Source of the DNA: Candidatus Aegiribacteria sp. MLS_C
GTDB taxonomy: Bacteria > Fermentibacterota > Fermentibacteria > Fermentibacterales > JCC-6
Assembly (NCBI GenBank): GCA_002030045.1
Contig: LQBI01000013.1
Coordinates: forward strand, 195,374 to 259,373
Reading direction: 5' to 3'
DNA: 64,000 bases
A program made the position numbers and the translations under genes. Below the pieces are notes generated by a model that was not told the DNA's origin, did no database searches, and saw only the letters and a program-made list of their open reading frames with translations. Positions 33,992-45,339 of the stretch are shown piece after piece (positions within the stretch are counted from its first letter, which is position 1; the number at the start of each line of letters is the position of its first letter).

Positions 33992-36055
33992 ATGACTTCT
34001 GCGTGCATGCTGACCCTTGCTGCTCTGGCCCTCCAGGCGCCGGAGGCTTCCAGGATCCCCTTTGAAATCTCGGCGCATGGGCATACCAGGATCGACCATT
34101 ACTTCTGGCTCCGCGACCTGGACGACCCGGCGGTGACGGAGTACCTGGATGCCGAGAACCGGTGGACCGACTCGGTCACAGGCGCCTGGGCCCCGCTGGT
34201 GGATACACTGGTGACGGAGATGAGGGCCAGGATCCCCGACCTCGATTCCTCAGTGCCCTACTACAGGAACGGCTACTGGTACTGGCACGAGTACAGGGAA
34301 GGCGAGGACTACGCCGTCAACATGCGCAGGTCCCACCCGGACGGGGCCCCGGAGGTCCTGCTGGACGAGAACCCCCTGGCCTCCTGCCATGACTACTTCA
34401 TGATAGAAGCCATGAGCGTCAGCCCCGACAACAGGACCCTCGCCTGGGCCTACGATACCACCGGCGGACACTGGAACACCCTGGTGTTCCAGGACATCCG
34501 CACCGGAGGGATACTGGACGAGATACACGACACTTCCTCCGACTTAGCATGGGGAGCCGATTCCAGGACGGTGTTCTACGGGCTCAACGACGACACCGGC
34601 CGCACCGAGAGGATAATGCGGAGGACCGTAGGATGCGACGACGAGGTATGCGTCCACTACGAGGGGGACCCGACTTTCTGGCCATGGGTCTGGAACTCGG
34701 TGGACATGGAATGGGTGGTGATATCCTCTTCCAGCACGCTGGAATCGGAGAACATGGTGATCCCCGCCAGGTCACCCCGGGAGGACCCCCGCCTGATCCA
34801 TCCAAGGACGGAGGGCCTCGAGTACTACATGGAGCCCGTCGGTGACACCTTCTACATCTGGACCAACCTGCAGGGCGAAAACTACTCAGTCATGGAGGCT
34901 CCGGCGGAGGACCCCTCCGTCGAGAACTGGAGTACCGTGCTGCCCGCTTCCGACAGCGTGCTGATCACCGGCTTGCACGTCCTTGACGACATCCTGGCGG
35001 TATCCGTAAGGTCAGGCGGCCTCAGGAGGCTCCTGCTGGTGGACAGGGTCGGCGGCGGGACACGTTACGCCGACCTCGGCCGGGAGGCTGCCACCATCTA
35101 CACCACCTCCAACTACGACGTCTCCGCGGACTCCATCAACCTCTGGTACTCCTCGCTGACCACGCCCTGGTCCACGGTGGCCTACTACATCGAGGCCGAT
35201 TCCATGCGGGTTCTCAAGATGGAATACGCCGGAGAGGATTTCGACAGGGACCTGTATACCACGGAGAGGCTCATGGTCCCGTCCAGGGACGGTGTACCGG
35301 TACCGGTCAGTCTCGTTTACAGGAACGACCTCTTCTCCCCCGGAGAGAACCCGCTGCTGCTATACGGGTACGGTGCCTACGGCGCCAGCATGGACCCCTC
35401 CTTCAGCTCCAACAGGCTCTCGCTGCTGAACAGGGGGTTCGTCTATGCCATAGCCCATGTCAGGGGCGGCAGCGAGATGGGCAGATGGTGGTACGACCAG
35501 GGAAGGGTGCTGAACAAGATGAACACCTTCAACGACTTCATCGACTGCGCCGAGTACCTCGTCAGCAGCGGATACTGCGATCCGGGGAACGTATTCGCAA
35601 TGGGCGAGAGCGCCGGGGGGCTCCTCATGGGTGCGGTGATGAACATGAGACCCGACCTGTGGAGGGGCATCGTGGCAGGCGTACCCTTCGTCGACGCGCT
35701 CACAACGATGCTGGACCCCACCATTCCGCTGACCACCAACGAGTACGACGAGTGGGGGAACCCCGGTGCCAGCGAGGAGGAATACTACTACATCCTGTCC
35801 TACTCGCCGGTGGACAACGTCCGGGCCGTGGACCATCCGGCACTGTACGTGTACACAGGGCTGAACGACACCCAGGTGGGATACTGGGAACCCGCCAAGT
35901 GGGTGGCGAAGATCCGTTACATGAACACGGGGACCGACCCGGTGCTCCTGCGGGTGAGCGGTACCGGCCACGGCGGCGCTTCCGGCAGGTTCGGCTGGCT
36001 GGAGGACATCGCCGTTGAGTACGCCTTCCTGCTGAAAATGTCGGAAGCGGAGTAA
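33992..36055 (+). CDS. Exported oligopeptidase B-like serine peptidase (S9A)
   Basis: 687 residues with a short hydrophobic N-terminus that may be a signal peptide. N-terminal HTRIDHYFWLRDLDDPAVTEYLDAEN is the S9A hallmark; a seven-bladed propeller follows. Catalytic domain: YGYGAYGASMDPSF, VRGGSEMGRWWY, Ser in MGESAGGLLMG, Asp in LNDTQVGYWEPAKW, and His in GTGHGGASGRF. Cleaves short peptides, often after basic residues. Monocistronic, with its own ribosome site. Confidence 0.92.
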   Translation: MTSACMLTLAALALQAPEASRIPFEISAHGHTRIDHYFWLRDLDDPAVTEYLDAENRWTDSVTGAWAPLVDTLVTEMRARIPDLDSSVPYYRNGYWYWHEYREGEDYAVNMRRSHPDGAPEVLLDENPLASCHDYFMIEAMSVSPDNRTLAWAYDTTGGHWNTLVFQDIRTGGILDEIHDTSSDLAWGADSRTVFYGLNDDTGRTERIMRRTVGCDDEVCVHYEGDPTFWPWVWNSVDMEWVVISSSSTLESENMVIPARSPREDPRLIHPRTEGLEYYMEPVGDTFYIWTNLQGENYSVMEAPAEDPSVENWSTVLPASDSVLITGLHVLDDILAVSVRSGGLRRLLLVDRVGGGTRYADLGREAATIYTTSNYDVSADSINLWYSSLTTPWSTVAYYIEADSMRVLKMEYAGEDFDRDLYTTERLMVPSRDGVPVPVSLVYRNDLFSPGENPLLLYGYGAYGASMDPSFSSNRLSLLNRGFVYAIAHVRGGSEMGRWWYDQGRVLNKMNTFNDFIDCAEYLVSSGYCDPGNVFAMGESAGGLLMGAVMNMRPDLWRGIVAGVPFVDALTTMLDPTIPLTTNEYDEWGNPGASEEEYYYILSYSPVDNVRAVDHPALYVYTGLNDTQVGYWEPAKWVAKIRYMNTGTDPVLLRVSGTGHGGASGRFGWLEDIAVEYAFLLKMSEAE

Positions 36056-36093
36056 GCATTCTGCCCGGGCTGCGCCTACCTCTGGCTGCCCTT

Positions 36094-37461
36094 TCAGATG
36101 TACTCGTACGCTCCCATGTCGTACCCGGCTCCCTGTGGCCTGGCGTTGCCCTCGAAATCAACAGGCGGAGCACCGTCAGGGGATCCTGTGTCGATGGCGG
36201 GGGATGCGGGCTGAAGGTGCATGTCCCCGCTGGCGGGATCGACAAGCCCCGGGTCCTCGGTGAGGTACGCGGACCCGTAGGGGTCCCCGGTACCGAAGAA
36301 GAGGTTGTGGTCCACCACGAGTCCCGTGCCCGACTCCTCCACCAGTATCTGCGCGTAGAGGTTTCCGCTCAGGATGTTGTTCCTGACCGTTACATCGTCC
36401 GCATCGGGGTTCTCGATGCTTATTCCCACTCCCCAGCCCTGGGACCCGTTCCCGAAGAACGTGTTGTTGATTATGACGAGATCGGATATCGGATGGCTTG
36501 ATACAGGCTCTCCCCAGGACGCCACCGTTATTCCGGAGTTGGCGTTCCCGTAGGCGATGTTGTTGCAGACTAGGACATCCGTGAGGAGCCCGCCGGCCTC
36601 GGACGCCACAGCGAACCCGTCATCCGCGGTATTGTGGACAAGGTTACCGCATACGGTTATCAGTTCGGTCCTCTTGTCCCATGCGTCCACGTAGATACCG
36701 ATCCTGTTTATGTCATGAACGGTGTTGCCGCTGACGGTGCCGGAGCTGCTCCCGTCCTTTATGTCGATGCCCTCGCCGCCGATGGAGCCCGGGCCGGAAT
36801 CATGGACGTGGTTGTTGCTCACGGTGAACACGTCCGTGCCGGCCACAGTTATGCACTCCTGCTCACCGTCGTTGCAGGCCAGCTCGACCTCGTTCCCTTC
36901 GATGACGACGGAACTGCAGTCCCAGACCCCTATCCCGGAGGAGACGGTATTGTACGTGCGGCAGTTCCTGACGGTCAGGGAACTGCTGCCGTCCAGGAGG
37001 ATGCCGCAGTGATTGTCCTCTATCCCGGCATTCCTCACCGTGAAACCTTCGAAGACTATGTGAGAGACTCCGGACAGCTCCACGAGACCTCCCATGTCCC
37101 CTGGAATGTCCACCCCGGTACCGTCGATGACAGGTTCCTCCCCGGAATATGCCGAGTAGACGATGCTCAGGGAGGACGAGGTGCCGGAGTTCGCAGGCAC
37201 CACCCTCTCGGAGTAGGTTCCCGCCCGCACGAACACGGTATCACCGGCCTCGATGGTCGCTGCGGCCATTCCTATGGTCCTCCAGGGGGAGTCGAGTGTG
37301 CCCGGATCGTCGTCGTCACCGTACGGAGCCACGTAATAAGCGTTCCCCGGTCCCTGCTCGGGACCGGTGGCGTCCGAATCCCCGCAGCCGGCAGCCACGG
37401 AGAGTAATGAAAGGACCAGGACCTCCAGGACGAGACCGGCAGCAGACGCTCTTCTGTGCAT
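36094..37461 (-). CDS. Right-handed parallel beta-helix lipoprotein
   Basis: 455 residues with lipobox SVAAGC. YYVAPYGDDDDPGTLDSPWRTIGMAAATIEAGDTVFVRAGTYSE is the DUF1565/NosD-like entry to a beta-helix, followed by many Asn-rich turns (VRNCRTYN, VIEGNEVE, VSNNHVHD). The end ARPQGAGYDMGAYEY is a common C-terminal cap in such proteins. Related folds bind or cleave polysaccharides, but no catalytic set is visible. AAGGAGGG precedes the ATG. Confidence 0.85.
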   Translation of the reverse strand: MHRRASAAGLVLEVLVLSLLSVAAGCGDSDATGPEQGPGNAYYVAPYGDDDDPGTLDSPWRTIGMAAATIEAGDTVFVRAGTYSERVVPANSGTSSSLSIVYSAYSGEEPVIDGTGVDIPGDMGGLVELSGVSHIVFEGFTVRNAGIEDNHCGILLDGSSSLTVRNCRTYNTVSSGIGVWDCSSVVIEGNEVELACNDGEQECITVAGTDVFTVSNNHVHDSGPGSIGGEGIDIKDGSSSGTVSGNTVHDINRIGIYVDAWDKRTELITVCGNLVHNTADDGFAVASEAGGLLTDVLVCNNIAYGNANSGITVASWGEPVSSHPISDLVIINNTFFGNGSQGWGVGISIENPDADDVTVRNNILSGNLYAQILVEESGTGLVVDHNLFFGTGDPYGSAYLTEDPGLVDPASGDMHLQPASPAIDTGSPDGAPPVDFEGNARPQGAGYDMGAYEYI

Positions 37462-37514
37462 AGTATCCCTCCTTGATCAACCTTAATCCATAAATGACCA
37501 CTATCCCGCCACGG

Positions 37515-37976
37515 CTAGAAATCCCCTTCCCCCGACCTCCTCACCCCTGTGGCCAGCGAGCTGACGTTGAAGAGCTTCCAGTAACCATCTTCGTTCCTTC
37601 TGAGGTGCACCGGTGAGGGAAGGTCCTTGCCTCCGCTCTGTACGAAGACCTTGGATTCGGTCTCGCCCCTGTCCGACTGTGGCAGGATGACCAGGGGACT
37701 GCCGTAGTCGTACCGGTATCCGTTCTCGGGAGTGCCTCCCAGGTAGGACTTCGCGGCGTTCCCGCCGTCATTCGAGAAGTACTCCAGGAAGGCGTCCCTT
37801 CCGGGAGTGCCGTCCTTCCGGAGGTAATCGTCCGGAAGGGTGAGGGCCACCATCCTCCCGCCCGCATCCGGGTCCTCCAGGTATTCGATGACTCCTATCA
37901 GGAAAGCCCTGACGGCCCCCTCCTCGGTAAGCCCCCACTCCTCTTCCCACCTTCTCCTGAACTCCTCCAGCTCCAT
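37515..37976 (-). CDS. DUF6935-like protein of unknown function
   Basis: 153 residues, no signal peptide. An acidic helix-rich start is followed by SYLGGTPENGYRYDY...VFVQSGGKDLPSPVHLRR...YWKLFNVSSL. The NGY, SxGxDxPRP-like and W-K-L positions recall DUF6935 proteins; this family call is from memory of the pattern. It lies 21 bp downstream of the frameshifted S9 peptidase and is likely co-transcribed. Confidence 0.6.
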   Translation of the reverse strand: MELEEFRRRWEEEWGLTEEGAVRAFLIGVIEYLEDPDAGGRMVALTLPDDYLRKDGTPGRDAFLEYFSNDGGNAAKSYLGGTPENGYRYDYGSPLVILPQSDRGETESKVFVQSGGKDLPSPVHLRRNEDGYWKLFNVSSLATGVRRSGEGDF

Positions 37977-37997
37977 TCCTGCTCCTTCCTCCGGCGT

Positions 37998-40384
<2,387 letters not shown>

Positions 40385-40434
40385 CGGCACCTCCCTGTTC
40401 CTCTGATCCTCTGTCTTCCCTTATCCCCGGGGTG

Positions 40435-40440
40435 AATATA
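40435..40440 (-). promoter_or_regulatory. Candidate -10 box for the S9 peptidase gene
   Basis: TATATTCACC on the minus strand, about 51 bp upstream of the ATG at 40384; same box as elsewhere in the window. Confidence 0.35.
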
Positions 40441-40506
40441 GAGCTTGAAGGAACCATCTGCACCGTCTGTCGTGACACCGCAGGGCGGCGGGAGTATACT
40501 AAACGC

Positions 40507-42852
40507 ATGATTACCGGATACGATCCCGACAAGAAGCTCCTCACCACCGGCATAGGCGACCTGATCGAACTGGGCAGGCTGCCGGACAGCCTGGTGCCCT
40601 CGGAGAACGCTGTCAGCCTGCAGGAGAGGCAGAGGATACACGGTGCCTACCAGAGGAGAATGGAGAAGGAGGGCTGGGAAAGGGAGGTACAGGTGGAACT
40701 CGGCCTCGAGAGGCAGGGGATGCGCTTCCTGATCAGAGGCAGGATAGATCTCCTCAGGCGCACCGGCGAGCCCGATGAGATCATCGAGGTAAAGACCGCC
40801 GCCGGCGGTCCGGGACCGCTGGACCCCGTCCTCTCCCGCAGCAGGGACGTACTGCAGCTCTACTTCTACGCAATGGCCCTGGCCGGCGGTGACAAGGACG
40901 GGCTGGAGAGGCTCAGAGCGAGCCTCGTCTACCTCGACCCCAGGACCCGCCGCGGAAGCGTGAGTGAAACGGTCATCAGCCTGGACCTGGCTGACCGGAG
41001 GCTTCGGACCATCTGGAACGGGATGCTGGACGACACCGCCCGCATGCTGGCACTGGAGGACGAAAGGAAGGAAGTGCAGGTCCATGCACTCGAGTCCTTC
41101 GTTTTCCCGTACCCGGTGATGAGACCCGGCCAGCAGCTCATGGTGGACCACGTCGAGAAATGCGTCCATCAGGGCGGCCGTCTCCTTATGCAGGCACCCA
41201 CCGGCACCGGCAAGACGGCGGCGATCCTCACCGGGGCCCTGAGACGGGCACTGCCCGGAAGGCTTGCTGTCTTTTTCCTGACGGCGAAGAACACCCACAA
41301 GGCGATAGTCTCCGAGACCCTCCGGCTCATCATGGAAGGGGGCGTCCCCCTGAGGGCGATCTCCATCGCCTCCAGGTCCTCGGTGTGCCACATGGGGAGG
41401 GAGCGGTGCCTTCCCCACGACTGCCCCTACGCCATCGATTTCGGAGGAAGGGTAAGGGGATCGGGGGTAATGGAGCGTCTCCTGGACGGCGGGATCATCA
41501 GTACCGCTTCCCTGGTGGAAGCATCGGCGGAGGCCGGAGTATGCGCCTTCGAACTCGGTCTCTGTCTATCCACCCGTTGCGACCTGGTCATCTGCGACTA
41601 CAACTATGCGTTCGATCCCCATGTGTTCCTGAGAAGGTTCTTCCTCGAGAGGACCACGGCCTCCAGGTGCTTGCTGCTCATAGATGAAGCGGCCAACCTG
41701 CCGGCAAGGGCCCGTGACTTCCATTCGCCGGAGGTAAGGCTCAGCTGGGTGGAGGGAATGCTGGAAGACCCTGACCGCAGAGCTGCATGGCGAAGGCTCC
41801 TGTCCCCCTGGACCGCCTGCTTCCGTGAATGGTCCTCCCTTCTGGATTCTGCCGGGGAACCCGAGACGGAACTGCCCCACGGGACGGAGGTCCCCTCGGA
41901 CACTGACCGCTGGCTGGACATCATCGGAGGCCTGCCCGAGCCCACCGAGCATATGATCAACCTTGTGAGGTCCCTGGTGGATTTCTCCCGGATCGACCCC
42001 GATGACCGCAGGTACCACCTTCTCATCAGGAGGGAGCAGGAGGACACGGTCCTCCAGTGGTTCTGCGCCGATCCTTCAGCGATGCTGGGGGAGAGGATCG
42101 CCGCCTGCAGCAGCACAGTGGCGTTCTCCGCGACCATGTCTCCCCTGGAACATTTCGGCGGAATGCTCGGTTTCCCCGAGGATGCGGATACCGTGGACGT
42201 TCCCTACCCGTTCCCCCCGGAGAACCTCGGGGTGTGGATATGCCCGGGGATGGATACCAGGTACAGGAATCGCGACCGGTACGCTCCTGCACTGTCGAGG
42301 ATGATCGCCGGCCTGAGGGATTCGGTTCCCGGCTCGTGGCTTGTCTTCTTTCCTTCCTATGGATATTCGGAAAGGATCGCCGGTCTCCTCTCCTCCCGAG
42401 GTGTTCCGTTCCTGGTCCAGGAGCCCGGAATGAAGGAGGCGGAGAGAGTGGAGTTCATCTCCAGGCTGGAGGATGAGGACGTCCTGGCCCTAATGGTGTC
42501 GGGCGGCATCTTCTCCGAGGGAGTGGACATCAGGTCCGACAGGCTCAGGGGAGCCGTGGTCGTCGGACCTTCGCTGCCGGGAGTCGACCTCAGGTCGAGG
42601 CTGCTGAGTGAAGACTTCGAGAGAAGGGGCATGGACGGTTTCCTTCACACATGGGCGATACCGGGAATGGTGAGGGTCGTACAGGCGGCTGGAAGACTGG
42701 TAAGGAACAGCGCCCAGAGGCGGGTGCTGGTGCTGGTGGGCAGGAGGTTCACCATTCAGCCCTATCTCGGGCTCCTGCCGAAGTACTGGTTCAGCTCCGG
42801 AGCCATCCGTCTCCTGAAGGAGGACATGTCCGACATTGCAGGGTTCTTCTGA
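40507..42852 (+). CDS. XPD/DinG-like Fe-S helicase fused to PD-(D/E)XK nuclease
   Basis: 781 residues. N-terminal ~180: nuclease-like domain with IRGRIDLLRRTGEPDEIIEVKTA (Asp, then E-x-K). From ~200: Walker A QAPTGTGKTAA, Fe-S cysteines VCHMGRERCLPHDCPYA and the later GVCAFELGL, DYNYAFDPHVF, and a Walker B LLIDEAANLPARARD that reads DEAA rather than DEAH. C-terminal helicase motifs: VAFSATMSPLEHFG, SGGIFSEGVDI and motif VI RVVQAAGRLVRN. Likely a 5'-3' DNA repair helicase-nuclease. ATG 40507 chosen; the open frame upstream covers the divergent promoter region. Confidence 0.88.
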   Translation: MITGYDPDKKLLTTGIGDLIELGRLPDSLVPSENAVSLQERQRIHGAYQRRMEKEGWEREVQVELGLERQGMRFLIRGRIDLLRRTGEPDEIIEVKTAAGGPGPLDPVLSRSRDVLQLYFYAMALAGGDKDGLERLRASLVYLDPRTRRGSVSETVISLDLADRRLRTIWNGMLDDTARMLALEDERKEVQVHALESFVFPYPVMRPGQQLMVDHVEKCVHQGGRLLMQAPTGTGKTAAILTGALRRALPGRLAVFFLTAKNTHKAIVSETLRLIMEGGVPLRAISIASRSSVCHMGRERCLPHDCPYAIDFGGRVRGSGVMERLLDGGIISTASLVEASAEAGVCAFELGLCLSTRCDLVICDYNYAFDPHVFLRRFFLERTTASRCLLLIDEAANLPARARDFHSPEVRLSWVEGMLEDPDRRAAWRRLLSPWTACFREWSSLLDSAGEPETELPHGTEVPSDTDRWLDIIGGLPEPTEHMINLVRSLVDFSRIDPDDRRYHLLIRREQEDTVLQWFCADPSAMLGERIAACSSTVAFSATMSPLEHFGGMLGFPEDADTVDVPYPFPPENLGVWICPGMDTRYRNRDRYAPALSRMIAGLRDSVPGSWLVFFPSYGYSERIAGLLSSRGVPFLVQEPGMKEAERVEFISRLEDEDVLALMVSGGIFSEGVDIRSDRLRGAVVVGPSLPGVDLRSRLLSEDFERRGMDGFLHTWAIPGMVRVVQAAGRLVRNSAQRRVLVLVGRRFTIQPYLGLLPKYWFSSGAIRLLKEDMSDIAGFF

Positions 42853-42857
42853 CGGAT

Positions 42858-42888
42858 AAAAAAAGGGACGGCACGAGGGTGCCGTCCC
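42858..42888 (-). terminator. Intrinsic terminator of the Glu-rich lipoprotein gene
   Basis: A perfect 10-bp stem (GGGACGGCAC / GTGCCGTCCC) with a 4-nt loop has seven A on the plus-strand left side, which read as a U-tract on the minus strand. It therefore serves the minus-strand gene at 42906, and the helicase transcript ends into its reverse. Confidence 0.8.
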
Positions 42889-42905
42889 CTGCAGTCTCAG
42901 CCAGG

Positions 42906-43268
42906 CTACTGAGTGATCTCCTCGATTGTTTCCTCAGATGCTTCCTCGACGGCTTCCTGAGTCTCCTCGATTGTCTCCTCAGCTGCTTCCTCGACGGCTT
43001 CCTGAGTCTCCTCGATTGTCTCCTCAGCTGCTTCCTCGACGGCCTCTACGGCCTCCTCGGCCTGCTCCATGGCTTCCTCGGCATCCTCCTCGGCGGCCTC
43101 TACGGCCTCCTCGGCCTGCTCCATGGCTTCCTCGGCAGCCTCCTCGGCGGCCTCTACGGCCTCCTCGGCGGTCTCGGGGACCTCGGTAGTCTCCTCGGCC
43201 TGCTCACCGCATCCGGCGGCGAGAACAAGCAGGAAAGCGGTCATGATCCCAGTTACAAGATACTTCAC
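42906..43268 (-). CDS. Glu-rich coiled-coil repeat lipoprotein
   Basis: 120 residues from a GTG with AAGGAG 7 bp upstream; the ATG further upstream would spoil the signal peptide. Signal peptide and lipobox VLAAGC, then ~95 residues made almost only of Glu, Ala, Val, Thr, Gln and Ile with no aromatics. The repeats are EEAMEQAEEAVEAAEEDA-like (18 residues) then EETIEETQEAVEEAA (15 residues). A long acidic helix or coiled coil anchored by lipid is predicted; a periplasmic spacer is one possibility. Function unknown. Confidence 0.75.
   Translation of the reverse strand: MKYLVTGIMTAFLLVLAAGCGEQAEETTEVPETAEEAVEAAEEAAEEAMEQAEEAVEAAEEDAEEAMEQAEEAVEAVEEAAEETIEETQEAVEEAAEETIEETQEAVEEASEETIEEITQ
42919..43043. 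repeat. 45-bp tandem repeats, ~2.8 copies
   Basis: CTCGATTG recurs at 42921, 42966 and 43011, exactly 45 bp apart. The repeats encode the C-terminal 15-residue units of the Glu-rich lipoprotein. Confidence 0.85.
43041..43180. repeat. 54-bp tandem repeats, ~2.6 copies
   Basis: GGCCTCTACGGCCTCCTCGG recurs at 43041, 43095 and 43149, exactly 54 bp apart, encoding 18-residue acidic units in the same lipoprotein. Confidence 0.85.
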
Positions 43269-43421
43269 GGTAACTCCTTTCGGGATTTCCATTCTGCAAG
43301 TATACGAAACGGAAATGAAGAGTTCTCTCTGTCCGTACACAAGCGTGATTAATATATCAAAGCGGAACTGCCGTCAAGTTCTCGGTGACCCTTCGGGAAC
43401 ACCTGAATGGAGTGATGCGGA

Positions 43422-44486
43422 TCAGTCCAGACGCAGTCTTGAGATCCTGCCGGTGTTGCTGAAATGGAGTTTTGCGACCCTTCCTAGGACTTCGGGCCCG
43501 TACTCCTCCACGAACCTCCTGGCAACGGCGTCGGTCGAGCTTCCCGAACCCGGCACGGCTTTTATCCCGTACTCCCTGGAAATACGGACCAGGCCGTCCA
43601 TGTATGCGTCCCGCGCCAGTATGGATGCCGCCGCAACCGCCGGGTCGGACTCCGCCCTCTCCCTGATCTCCAGAGCGTATTCTCCCGGGGGAAGCAGGCC
43701 GGCTATCCTCTTGTCGGGACAGAAGCGGTCTATCACGACCCTGTCCGGCGGGGGACCCGACTCGAACAACCGGCCTATCGCCCGGGCATGGCAGATCGCG
43801 AGCAGATCGAGGCTGTTCCTGCCCTCCATCAGGAGATCATTCAGCCGGGAATTGTATTCCTCGGGCATCAGGACAACGGTGGAGATCCCGTCAGGTAACA
43901 TCCCGCGGATCGCGGAGGCGAGCCTTTCCAGGGATGCAGCACCGATGAGCTTTGAATCCCGCACGCCGATCCGTCTGAACTCCCGGGTCGAATACCGGTC
44001 CACCCTGACCGCCGCCACCACCAGCGGTCCCATGTAATCGCCCTTCCCTGCCTCATCCGAACCAATCCAGTTTCCTGGCGAGGATGAGACCTCATTCGAT
44101 CCTATCCTCATATCATGAACGGATGAGGCGTCATCCGTACTATGCTGTTCTCCGCGCCCGGATGAGGCGTCATCCGTACCAATCCAGATGACGGGCGAAA
44201 TCCCCGACGGTGCACCGGGGTCATCCGGATCGGTAGGGAAGAGGGATGGCACTCCCTTCAGAAGCATCCTGATCCTCTCCGCCAGATGCCGGTCCCCTCC
44301 GGATGGTACTACGGAGAAGCCCTTCCTGTCCGAGTAGTAGAAGTTGATACCGCACGCGGCTTCACCGGACCGGAACCGGCAGCGCACCCCGTTTGCGAGG
44401 TCCCGCCTGGAGACGGTCCCTATCCCCTCGCGTTCCAGCTCCTCCTGCGCATGGCGGACCAGCAGGTCCAGGTTCCGGGAGATCAC
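43422..44486 (-). CDS. rnhC: Ribonuclease HIII with duplicated active-site segment
   Basis: 354 residues from a GTG overlapping the upstream stop (GTGA). The N-terminal ~85 residues are a TBP-like substrate-binding domain typical of RNase HIII. Catalytic domain: NWIGSDEAGKGDYMGPLVVAAV with the Asp-Glu pair, VRDSKLI, and AVAAASILARDAYM. It cleaves RNA in RNA-DNA hybrids. Just before the active site, residues ~99-137 are three degenerate 13-residue copies of the same segment (IGTDDASS, HSTDDASS, IGSNEVSS). This extra linker is absent from ordinary family members. Confidence 0.9.
   Translation of the reverse strand: MISRNLDLLVRHAQEELEREGIGTVSRRDLANGVRCRFRSGEAACGINFYYSDRKGFSVVPSGGDRHLAERIRMLLKGVPSLFPTDPDDPGAPSGISPVIWIGTDDASSGRGEQHSTDDASSVHDMRIGSNEVSSSPGNWIGSDEAGKGDYMGPLVVAAVRVDRYSTREFRRIGVRDSKLIGAASLERLASAIRGMLPDGISTVVLMPEEYNSRLNDLLMEGRNSLDLLAICHARAIGRLFESGPPPDRVVIDRFCPDKRIAGLLPPGEYALEIRERAESDPAVAAASILARDAYMDGLVRISREYGIKAVPGSGSSTDAVARRFVEEYGPEVLGRVAKLHFSNTGRISRLRLD
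44059..44199. repeat. Four degenerate 39-bp tandem units in rnhC
   Basis: Translation splits exactly into four 13-residue units, the last being the real catalytic motif. Two units share a perfect 21-bp match at 44120-44140 and 44159-44179, each containing the palindrome GGATGA-GGCG-TCATCC. Unit boundaries are approximate. Confidence 0.75.
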
Positions 44487-45301
44487 CGGCCGTCCAGCGG
44501 GTAGACCTCGAACCCCGGGTTCTCGACTTCTATCGGAGGCCCTTCGGTGTAGTCCTTCAGGACGCAGACTATCTCGCCTATGACTATGGCGCTGCGCATC
44601 AGGACCGGCATGTGACGCTGGTCGTCGGTGAGCCATATCCAGATCTCACCCTGCTGGTCGAAGAGCCCCTGCGACCGGAGGCCGGGCTGCACCATCACGC
44701 AGTCGAACTCCCCGGCGGGTACCCTGATACGGTCCCTCTCCACGACGGTTACCTCCAGCGGGTAGTTCTCGTTGTCGATATGGCAGTCGATGAAGTAGGT
44801 CTCACCGACCTCCAGGGGAAGCGTACGGGCGAAGTAGAAGGCGCTGAGAACGTCCAGGGCGTGGGGCGGTATCTCCATTTCCCTGAGCGTGGTGTCCCGC
44901 TCCTGGGGATAATGGACCAGACCGGCGTCCTGGTCGTAGATAACCTCCTCGCTGTAGTGGAAATCACCTTCGTTCAGGTCCTTGAAGAATCTTAGAGTGT
45001 GGAACTGGACCATGTCCAGCAGAGCCTCGTTGATGTCGTTCACCTCGAAGAAGGAACCGAATGCGGGATTCGACCTGGCTGTGGCGGTTATCCTGTAGGC
45101 CATGAGACCCTGGTACTGTTCGGGACCCGTGACAGAGAGTACCGCCGTGCCGGCCTTGATTATTCCGTACTCGACGCTGAACTCCAGTCTCTCCCCCGGG
45201 CCGAAGGCACAGTTCTCGACGAACCGAGGCGAGTAGTCCTCTCCGCCGGTCTCCAGGGAATCGGCCATGAACACGCCCAGTGCGATGAGAAGATGGATCA
45301 T
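44483..45301 (-). CDS. DUF3108 domain secreted protein
   Basis: 272 residues with an N-terminal hydrophobic leader. FGPGERLEFSVEYGIIKAGTAVLSV is the family opening, followed by YRITATARSNPAFGSFFEVND, the PHALDVLSAFYFARTLPLEVGE block and WIWLTDDQRHMPVLMRSAIVIG. DUF3108 proteins are exported beta-rich proteins of unknown role. Overlaps rnhC by four bases. Confidence 0.82.
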   Translation of the reverse strand: MIHLLIALGVFMADSLETGGEDYSPRFVENCAFGPGERLEFSVEYGIIKAGTAVLSVTGPEQYQGLMAYRITATARSNPAFGSFFEVNDINEALLDMVQFHTLRFFKDLNEGDFHYSEEVIYDQDAGLVHYPQERDTTLREMEIPPHALDVLSAFYFARTLPLEVGETYFIDCHIDNENYPLEVTVVERDRIRVPAGEFDCVMVQPGLRSQGLFDQQGEIWIWLTDDQRHMPVLMRSAIVIGEIVCVLKDYTEGPPIEVENPGFEVYPLDGR

Positions 45302-45339
45302 TGGCTACCTGCCTTCCTCATTTACTGTATGATACCCGG

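Noticed and set aside
42919-43180. Possible CRISPR array
   Set aside because: Repeats are contiguous, in frame and code for the lipoprotein; there are no unique spacers and no cas genes.
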